Below are positions 58,702-64,000 of a stretch of 64,000 nt of DNA, piece after piece. Every line of letters starts with the position of its first letter. Within the stretch, counting starts at the first letter, position 1. Location of the stretch: positions 1 to 64,000 of the forward strand of contig CASFPX010000003.1 of the NCBI GenBank assembly GCA_949296915.1. Direction: 5' to 3'. The notes under the pieces are model-generated. The model saw only the letters and a list, made by a program, of their open reading frames with translations. It made no database searches and was not told where the DNA came from. The translations under genes and the position numbers were made by a program. This stretch comes from Onthovicinus sp900555545. Its GTDB lineage: Bacteria; Bacillota; Clostridia; Oscillospirales; Acutalibacteraceae.

Positions 58702-59273
58702 GCGGATGGCTCCAAAAGATCAATGGGACTCCCCTGTGGAAACGTATGGTAAAGGATAAAAAAATATTGCTTTTGCTGGCGGCTGGGATTGCGGGCATGT
58801 TGCTCTTATTGGCGACAGAGTTCCTGCCGGAACAGTCCGAGAGTGCGGAGAAAACAGGCGAGAGCCCGGAACAGGCGGCGGAAGAACGACAGTCCTATGT
58901 TGCGGAGACGGAGGATAAACTCGCTGCAATCATCTCCTCCATAGCGGGAGCGGGACGGACAAAGGTGATGGTGACATTGGAAAATTCGGAGGAATCCGTC
59001 TGGGCCACACAGGGCGCTCAGGAGCGGGAGAGCAGTGGTACGGATGGCGGAGAGAAATACAGCCAGGAGGATGAATACGTATTAATTCAGTCCAGCTCCT
59101 CGGAGGAGGGTGGGCTGCTCCTGAAGATCATCCAGCCCAGGATCCGTGGGGTTGCAATCGTATGTGACGGCGGGGATAACGTGTATGTGCGGGAGAAGAT
59201 TACGTCCGCCGTGGCGGCCGTTTTAGATATCAGCACCGCTAAAATATCAATCGCCAAAATGGCGTCTGAATAA
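58698..59273 (+). CDS. spoIIIAG: Stage III sporulation protein AG
   Basis: A 191-residue bitopic protein that forms the large ring of the channel in the space between mother cell and forespore. A membrane helix at about 22-38 (ILLLLAAGIAGMLLLL) is followed by the ring-building domain (YVAETEDKLAAIISSIAGAG, KVMVTLENSEESVWATQG, IIQPRIRGVAIVCDGGD). GTG start within the end of spoIIIAF. The expected insertion between ring strands is present and rich in Glu and Ser. Confidence 0.95.
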   Translation: MSGWLQKINGTPLWKRMVKDKKILLLLAAGIAGMLLLLATEFLPEQSESAEKTGESPEQAAEERQSYVAETEDKLAAIISSIAGAGRTKVMVTLENSEESVWATQGAQERESSGTDGGEKYSQEDEYVLIQSSSSEEGGLLLKIIQPRIRGVAIVCDGGDNVYVREKITSAVAAVLDISTAKISIAKMASE

Positions 59274-59288
59274 TAGGAGGTAATCATT

Positions 59289-59861
59289 ATGGCAATAAAA
59301 AAGAGACAGATCGTAGCAGCAGCGCTCACGCTCGCCTTGGGCTCCGCGGTGTTTGTCAATTGGTATTTTACACGGCCGGAGGCCGAGGCCGCCTCCGCCA
59401 CGCCGGAAAACACCAATGTGGCAGCCGAAGAGCAGGAGGATAAAAACCTGGGGGATGCCCAATATGTGAGCGGGACGCTGGCTAACGCGGACAATCAGGT
59501 AGCCGGGCAGGAGAGTGAACTGTTTGTATCAGCCCGCGAAAACCGGCAGAAGGCGCACGACGAGGCGTTTGACAAGCTGAACCAGGTAATCAACAGCGGA
59601 GAATCGGACGAAGAATCCAAAGCCTCGGCCCGGGAGCAATTGAACAGTCTGACCGATACGATCAAAAAGGAAGCGGACTGTGAGAATCTGATCCAGTCCA
59701 AAATTGCCGCCAAATGTCTGGTGAGTATCAATGGGGACAAGGCACAAGTGATGGTCAGCCAAGGTGGTGTGAATGATACTTCTGCCCTTCAGATCAAGGA
59801 TATCCTGATCCAGCAGACCGGCATCGCGGGGGAAAATATTACAATAATTGAATCAAAATAG
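59289..59861 (+). CDS. spoIIIAH: Stage III sporulation protein AH
   Basis: A 190-residue bitopic protein that bridges to forespore SpoIIQ. The helix near the N-terminus (IVAAALTLALGSAVFVNWYF) precedes a variable acidic linker (about 30-85) and the ring-building domain (EAFDKLNQVINSGESDEESK ... CLVSINGDKAQVMVSQGG). It is the last gene of the operon; ATG 59289 follows AGGAGG. The next gene has its own promoter starting one base after the stop. Confidence 0.95.
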   Translation: MAIKKRQIVAAALTLALGSAVFVNWYFTRPEAEAASATPENTNVAAEEQEDKNLGDAQYVSGTLANADNQVAGQESELFVSARENRQKAHDEAFDKLNQVINSGESDEESKASAREQLNSLTDTIKKEADCENLIQSKIAAKCLVSINGDKAQVMVSQGGVNDTSALQIKDILIQQTGIAGENITIIESK

Positions 59862-59889
59862 TTGAGTCTTGCGCGGTTTGTGGTATAAT
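59862..59889 (+). promoter_or_regulatory. Promoter for the Asp23 gene
   Basis: TTGAGT, 16 bases, TATAAT (with TGG before it), lying directly behind the spoIIIAH stop, so vegetative genes after the sporulation operon have their own start. Confidence 0.6.
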
Positions 59890-59890
59890 A

Positions 59891-59915
59891 TAGGGCATAA
59901 GGAGGTTTTGCCCTA
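59891..59915 (+). promoter_or_regulatory. Leader hairpin with the ribosome site in its loop
   Basis: TAGGGCA (59891-59897) can pair with TGCCCTA (59909-59915); the loop holds AAGGAGG and the second arm includes the A of the start codon. If formed, it would present the site in the loop and partly hide the start. Confidence 0.4.
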
Positions 59916-60289
59916 TGGATAATCAGAGAACTTCCGCCCCCGCTGGGAACCTTGTGATCAGCGAGGAAGTGATTGCATCCATCGCCGCTAATGCCGCCAA
60001 AGATATCGATGGGGTGGCTGCGCTGCTTCCGCGTCCGTCCGATGTTCGGTCGGCCTTGCGCATCGGGGATGGTGTCCGGCGTCTGGTCAGCATTGCGGCT
60101 GTTGACAACGAGATCAAAATTCATCTTTATATTAAGCTGAAAAGCGGCGCGCGGCTTCCGCTCGTGTGCGAAAAGGTACAGAGCAGCGTCAAGGATGCCG
60201 TTCAGAGCATGACGGGGCGTATCGTCTCCCGTGTAGATGTAAGTGTTCTTGGGATTGATTTTACCCAGAAAGTGGAAAACAAAGAATAA
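59915..60289 (+). CDS. Asp23/Gls24 family envelope stress protein
   Basis: A 124-residue protein of the Asp23/Gls24 (YloU/YqhY) family, membrane-associated envelope or alkaline-stress proteins. NLVISEEVIASIAANAAKDI and the basic-rich KSVARLPLV-like strand (KSGARLPLVCEKVQSSVKDA) followed by VDVSVLGIDF are typical. Location before nusB matches YqhY, which influences acetyl-CoA carboxylase activity in Bacillus. It starts with ATG 59915 behind AAGGAGG. Confidence 0.93.
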   Translation: MDNQRTSAPAGNLVISEEVIASIAANAAKDIDGVAALLPRPSDVRSALRIGDGVRRLVSIAAVDNEIKIHLYIKLKSGARLPLVCEKVQSSVKDAVQSMTGRIVSRVDVSVLGIDFTQKVENKE

Positions 60290-60296
60290 AAAATTT

Positions 60297-60325
60297 GCCC
60301 TCACGCCTTGCGCGGGGGCTGCTTT
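60297..60325 (+). terminator. Weak terminator or attenuator before nusB
   Basis: A GC-rich hairpin (60297-60319) of about nine pairs followed by TGCTTTAATT. The T run is short, so readthrough into nusB is likely. Confidence 0.4.
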
Positions 60326-60345
60326 AATTGGAGGAAGTATAACAG

Positions 60346-60750
60346 ATGACCCGACATGAATCGAGGGAACAGGCTTTTGCCCTGATGTTTGAAAAAATTT
60401 TCAGCCCCGAACTCTCCCCACAGGCCATCATTGCTGCTAAGGCTGACCTGAGCGAATTTACACACGATGATTTTACGGAGACGCTCTTTACAGTGGCGTG
60501 CGAGCACTTGGAGGAGATCGATCGCTTGATCCAGGAGAATCTGGTCAACTGGAGCTTTGACCGGCTGAGCAAGGTCTCCGTTGCGGTACTTCGGATTGCA
60601 ATCTGTGAGATCAAATACTTGGATGGCATCCCGCTGAATGTCTCTATCAATGAGGCGGTTGAGCTGACAAAAACATATTCCGGTCCGGAGGACGCCGCCT
60701 TTGTCAATGGCGTTTTGGGGAGCATCGCCAAAAGAGCCGAGGTGAAGTAG
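60346..60750 (+). CDS. nusB: Transcription antitermination factor NusB
   Basis: A 134-residue RNA-binding factor that, with NusE (S10), loads onto boxA of rRNA transcripts. ESREQAFALMFE, then WSFDRLSKVSVAVLRIAICEI and the PLNVSINEAVELTKTYSGPE and FVNGVLGSIAK stretches are hallmarks. ATG 60346 follows TGGAGG. The next gene starts two bases after its stop. Confidence 0.96.
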   Translation: MTRHESREQAFALMFEKIFSPELSPQAIIAAKADLSEFTHDDFTETLFTVACEHLEEIDRLIQENLVNWSFDRLSKVSVAVLRIAICEIKYLDGIPLNVSINEAVELTKTYSGPEDAAFVNGVLGSIAKRAEVK

Positions 60751-60751
60751 C

Positions 60752-61690
60752 TTGTCTGCCTACCTTGGGATTGATACCAGCAATTACACGACATCGGCTG
60801 CCGTGTACGATGCCGCCTCCGGCGAGGTATACCATGTCAAACGCCTTCTCACCGTCAAACAGGGGGAGAGGGGACTTCGGCAGAGTGATGCGCTCTTCCA
60901 GCATACGCGGGCGCTCCCTGCGTTGCTCGATCAGGTCTGCGCCATCGCCCCGCCCCCCTATGGGGCGGTTGGTGTATCGGCCCGCCCCCGTGACATGGAA
61001 GGGTCGTATATGCCGTGCTTTTTGGCGGGGGTGTCGGCCGCAAACGCCGCCGCTCAGGCGGCGGGAATTGCATGTTATTCCTTTTCCCATCAGTGCGGCC
61101 ATATTGCAGCGGCACTCTATTCGTCGGGGCGGCTGGATCTGGTTGGCCACGAATTTTTGGCCTTTCACGTGTCCGGGGGAACAACGGAGGCGCTGCTTGT
61201 CACGCCATCTACCGAACATATACTCTGTTGCCGGATTGTCGGGAATACGCTTGATCTGAATGCCGGTCAGGTAGTGGATCGTGTGGGCGTAATGTTGGGA
61301 CTCTCCTTTCCCTGTGGGGTGCAGCTGGAGCAACTGGCGTTGCATAGCGAGCGCGAATACCGGATCAAGCCCTCCGTCCGTGCGCACGACTGTTCCCTCT
61401 CGGGTGTGGAAAATAAGTGCCGCACTATGTTGGAAAAGGGGGATGCCCCCGCGGATATCGCGCGCTTTTGCCTGGATAGTGTCTGTGCTGCCATTGACTA
61501 TATGGCTGGGAAGTTACTGACAGAGTACGGCGTACATGAAGTGGTGTTCTCAGGCGGTGTCATGTCCAATGGCTTGATTCGTGCCGCTCTGACTGCAAAA
61601 TATCCGGCTTACTTTGCCGCACCGGAATTTTCCTGTGACAATGCCGCAGGAATTGCCGTTCTCACCGCTTTAAAATCGGAGTGTAGATAA
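60752..61690 (+). CDS. Kae1/TsaD-like (peptidase M22 family) protein
   Basis: A 312-residue ASKHA-fold protein related to TsaD, the threonylcarbamoyl transferase for t6A in tRNA. The metal motif HxxxH is kept (SFSHQCGH, H113 and H117) along with the GGV-N-G pattern (FSGGVMSNGLIRAAL) and CDNAAGIA. The N-terminus (LGIDTSNYTTSAAV) and shorter length differ from canonical TsaD (about 335-345), so it is probably a paralogue common in clostridia beside xseA. TTG 60752 is the start (GAGGTG upstream). Confidence 0.82.
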   Translation: MSAYLGIDTSNYTTSAAVYDAASGEVYHVKRLLTVKQGERGLRQSDALFQHTRALPALLDQVCAIAPPPYGAVGVSARPRDMEGSYMPCFLAGVSAANAAAQAAGIACYSFSHQCGHIAAALYSSGRLDLVGHEFLAFHVSGGTTEALLVTPSTEHILCCRIVGNTLDLNAGQVVDRVGVMLGLSFPCGVQLEQLALHSEREYRIKPSVRAHDCSLSGVENKCRTMLEKGDAPADIARFCLDSVCAAIDYMAGKLLTEYGVHEVVFSGGVMSNGLIRAALTAKYPAYFAAPEFSCDNAAGIAVLTALKSECR

Positions 61691-61693
61691 ACG

Positions 61694-62911
61694 ATGGATT
61701 TGCCAGTTTTATCAGTCACACAAGTGAATACTTATATTAAATCTCTGCTCGATGGAGATGCCAATTTATCCGATCTCTTTATCCGTGGGGAAATTTCTAA
61801 TTTTAAGCGCCATTCTTCCGGCCACATCTACCTCACCCTCAAGGATGAGAATTGCCGGCTGGCGGCGGTAATGTTCCGCTTTAACGCGGGACGGCTGCGC
61901 TTTTTGCCGCAGGATGGTATGCGCGTGATCGCACGCGGGCGGGTCTCCGTCTATGATCGGGACGGCCGGTACCAGCTCTATATTGAGGAGATGCATCCGG
62001 ACGGCGTAGGAGATTTGAGTGTCGCCTATGAGCAGCTAAAGGAGAGGCTGGCTGCCGAGGGCCTCTTTGCGCAGGAGCACAAGAGGGCGCTGCCGCGGTA
62101 TCCACGACGGGTAGGGGTAATCACCTCCCCAACCGGCGCGGCGGTGCACGATATTATCACCGTTTTATCCCGCCGGTTTCCGGTGGCAGATCTGATCTTA
62201 TGTCCGGTTCACGTTCAGGGGGATGAAGCGGCTGGGGAGATTTGCACGGCACTCGATCGGTTTAACTGGCTGCGGGCAGCGGATGTAATCATTCTTGGGC
62301 GGGGCGGCGGCTCCATCGAGGACTTGTGGGCCTTTAACGAGGAACCCGTGGCCCGTGCCGTCTATCGTTCAGCAATCCCGGTGATTTCGGCTGTTGGGCA
62401 TGAGACGGACTTTACAATCTGTGATTTCGTGGCGGATGTCCGCGCGGCGACGCCGTCGGCGGCCGCGGAACTGGCCGTTCCCGATTCGCGTGAATTGATG
62501 GCCCGTTTGGCCGGGTTTCGCTTGAAAATGGTGGCCGATCTTACCGCTGCCCTAGAGGCAAAGAAAAATCGGTTGGCTGCTGTGGCAGGAGAGAACTATT
62601 TAAAAAATCCATATACGCTCGTTGAAAACAGGCGTCAGCATCTGGACGCGTGTACGGATCGCTTGGAGGCGTCTATCCGACAGGTTGCGGCGGACAAGCG
62701 CCAGGCGCTTGCAGCTGCTGCCACATCACTTGAGCTGCTCAGCCCATTAAAAATTTTGGGGCGCGGGTATTCGATTGCCTTGGGCACAAATAACCAGGTG
62801 ATCCGGAGTATAAAAGATACGCAAAAGGGTGAATCTATACTTTTAAGGGTTGTCGACGGACAGATCCGTTGTACTGTCGATCAGACTGATCCGAGGACGG
62901 AGGAATTGTAA
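61694..62911 (+). CDS. xseA: Exodeoxyribonuclease VII large subunit
   Basis: A 405-residue catalytic subunit that degrades single-stranded DNA with several XseB copies. The N-terminal OB-fold (LSVTQVNTYIKSLLDGDANL, IRGEISNFKRHSSGHIYLTL) precedes the nuclease core (GVITSPTGAAVHDI, IILGRGGGSIEDLWAFN, ISAVGHETDFTICDF, DVRAATPSAAAELA), a coiled coil, and the C-terminal GRGYSIA segment. It starts three bases after the Kae1-like gene and ends directly before xseB. Confidence 0.97.
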   Translation: MDLPVLSVTQVNTYIKSLLDGDANLSDLFIRGEISNFKRHSSGHIYLTLKDENCRLAAVMFRFNAGRLRFLPQDGMRVIARGRVSVYDRDGRYQLYIEEMHPDGVGDLSVAYEQLKERLAAEGLFAQEHKRALPRYPRRVGVITSPTGAAVHDIITVLSRRFPVADLILCPVHVQGDEAAGEICTALDRFNWLRAADVIILGRGGGSIEDLWAFNEEPVARAVYRSAIPVISAVGHETDFTICDFVADVRAATPSAAAELAVPDSRELMARLAGFRLKMVADLTAALEAKKNRLAAVAGENYLKNPYTLVENRRQHLDACTDRLEASIRQVAADKRQALAAAATSLELLSPLKILGRGYSIALGTNNQVIRSIKDTQKGESILLRVVDGQIRCTVDQTDPRTEEL

Positions 62912-63106
62912 ATGAAAAAGACGTTTGAAAGCGCAATGACGCGCCTGGAAGAAATATCTGTTGAACTGGAAAGCGGAAGCCGTTCCCTTGAGGAGTCTAT
63001 GAAACTTTTTGAGGAGGGGACGCAGCTGATCCGCTATTGCAATGAGGAGCTTGCATCCGCCGAGCAGAAAATTATAAAACTCACCGAAGGAGAGGTGGCG
63101 GAATGA
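62912..63106 (+). CDS. xseB: Exodeoxyribonuclease VII small subunit
   Basis: A 64-residue helical hairpin protein: TFESAMTRLEEISVELESGS, then SLEESMKLFEEGTQLIRYCN, the classical XseB pattern. Its ATG follows the xseA stop without a gap, and its last four bases overlap the prenyltransferase start (ATGA). Confidence 0.95.
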   Translation: MKKTFESAMTRLEEISVELESGSRSLEESMKLFEEGTQLIRYCNEELASAEQKIIKLTEGEVAE

Positions 63107-63999
63107 GCACGCATTATGAGGAACGCACAGCAGCCTATATCCGCCTGATCGAGGACGGCCTTGATCGCTTGATCCCAGGGACAGACTGCCTTCAGGGGGA
63201 TGTTATGCGGGCGATGCGATACAGCGCTCAAAACGGTGGCAAACGGGTAAGGCCGATCCTCACGCTGGAGTTTGCCCGCCTGTGTGGGTTGGATGAGGAA
63301 TCCGCCCTGCCGTTTGCCTGCGCTGTGGAGATGATCCATACGTATTCCCTGATTCATGACGACTTGCCTTGTATGGACAATGACGATATGCGGCGCGGGA
63401 ATCCTTCCTGCCACATCCAGTTTGGGGAGGATACGGCCTTGTTAGCAGGGGATGGCCTTCTCACCTTGGCTTTTGAGGTCATGCTGCGCCGGTCTGACAG
63501 CCGGAAGATCCCGCCGCGCAATATTTTGGCAGCTGCGGGGATACTGGCAGCGGATGCCGGCGTGGATGGGATGATTGGTGGTCAGGTGATTGATCTGATG
63601 TCCGAGGGCAAGCAGATTGATATCGAGACGCTCCGCACCATGGACAGGCTCAAAACGGGTGCTCTGATCGATGCCGCCTGCCGTATGGGGTGTGTGATTG
63701 CCGGAGGTGCGAAAGAGCAGCAGGAGGCAGCGGGACTTTACGCGGCCTCACTCGGCCTCGCATTCCAGATAGTCGATGACATTCTGGACGTTACCAGTAG
63801 TACCGAGGTTCTTGGGAAACCGGTTGGCAGTGATGCGGAGAATCAAAAATCTACCTATGTTTCCCTGCTGGGATTGGATGCATGCCGGGACGCCGTTCGC
63901 CGTCTGACAGATAACGCTATCCGGGCACTTGCCCACTTTGATGGGGATACGGCGTATCTGGCACAGCTGGCGGAGCATCTTGCGACCCGTAAAAGCTGA
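63103..63999 (+). CDS. ispA: Polyprenyl (farnesyl/geranyl) diphosphate synthase
   Basis: A 298-residue trans-prenyltransferase that condenses isopentenyl diphosphate with allylic primers to make farnesyl-type diphosphate. First Asp-rich motif HDDLPCMDNDD (about 85-95, the DDxxxxD bacterial type-II form), GGKRVRP near residue 45, and second motif IVDDILDVT are all present. Complete within the window (stop at 63997). The xseA-xseB-ispA order is standard in Firmicutes and usually continues with dxs. Confidence 0.95.
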   Translation: MSTHYEERTAAYIRLIEDGLDRLIPGTDCLQGDVMRAMRYSAQNGGKRVRPILTLEFARLCGLDEESALPFACAVEMIHTYSLIHDDLPCMDNDDMRRGNPSCHIQFGEDTALLAGDGLLTLAFEVMLRRSDSRKIPPRNILAAAGILAADAGVDGMIGGQVIDLMSEGKQIDIETLRTMDRLKTGALIDAACRMGCVIAGGAKEQQEAAGLYAASLGLAFQIVDDILDVTSSTEVLGKPVGSDAENQKSTYVSLLGLDACRDAVRRLTDNAIRALAHFDGDTAYLAQLAEHLATRKS

Positions 64000-64000
64000 T

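Noticed and set aside
1..64000. CRISPR arrays, insertion sequences, prophage, integrase or attachment sites, tRNA and rRNA genes
   Set aside because: None was seen on reading both strands; the DUF5131 (phage Gp37/Gp68-like) gene is isolated and not part of a phage.

Overview
The window looks like a chromosomal segment of a spore-forming, anaerobic clostridial Firmicute, most probably of the Oscillospirales (Ruminococcaceae/Oscillospiraceae) type. The evidence is a complete spoIIIAA-AH sporulation operon, strong AGGAGG-type ribosome sites, frequent TTG starts, a T-box leader, ferredoxin-dependent indolepyruvate oxidoreductase, FAD-dependent ThyX, and clostridial families such as DUF4364, DUF5685, DUF5058 and a TSCPD protein. 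I see no rRNA, tRNA, CRISPR array, insertion sequence or prophage. Genes are densely packed. The only stretch over 300 bases without a gene (29185-29595) holds a promoter and a tryptophan T-box leader.

Layout. 1-7.3 kb: a VTT membrane protein, an AGCS amino-acid symporter, a DUF5131-DUF4186 fusion, a DUF4364 / DtxR-type regulator / GtrA group, a uracil permease and a DUF1858 protein. 7.3-10.6 kb: trmK, a Nif3-like protein and rqcH (tRNA modification and ribosome rescue). 10.6-20.1 kb: hydrolase, DUF5685 plus a J-like protein, membrane proteins, acetyltransferases, a MocR-type regulator without its PLP lysine, and HD and HAD proteins. 20.1-23.8 kb: NUDIX, murA, walJ-like and rlmH. 23.8-27.2 kb: GNAT, TSCPD, MFS transporter and three small unrecognised proteins. 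27.2-32.4 kb: a phosphodiesterase, a DUF5058 membrane pair, and the Trp T-box with trpXYZ. 32.4-44.9 kb: a tandem ThyX with tmk divergent from it, DUF2156, GNAT, DJ-1, 5-FTHF cyclo-ligase, mltG, U32, pcrA, a cysteine-rich protein and an acyltransferase-like protein. 45.1-51.2 kb: an SOD-fold-like protein and the paaK-iorAB-paaK-ACT cluster. 51.3-54.9 kb: a hydrolase and YfhO. 55-60 kb: spoIIIAA-AH. 60-64 kb: Asp23, nusB, a Kae1-like protein, xseA, xseB and a prenyl diphosphate synthase.

Genes that work together. The trpXYZ ABC importer is controlled by a leader that presents UGG, so it should be switched on by uncharged tRNA-Trp. IorAB and the two CoA ligases oxidise aryl pyruvates and interconvert aryl acetates with their CoA esters; a tandem-ACT protein probably senses an amino acid. 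ThyX and Tmk supply dTMP and dTDP from divergent units. SpoIIIAA-AH builds the mother-cell half of the forespore feeding channel. mltG with a U32 protein, and xseAB with a prenyltransferase, are standard Firmicute neighbourhoods.

The most interesting items are the tandem ThyX, the MocR homologue with Arg at the Schiff-base position, the DUF5131-DUF4186 fusion, the DUF5685 / HPD-less J-protein pair, a Cu/Zn-SOD-like protein that has lost metal ligands, and a three-gene cluster of small unrecognised proteins. All calls come from reading the sequence; no database search was run.
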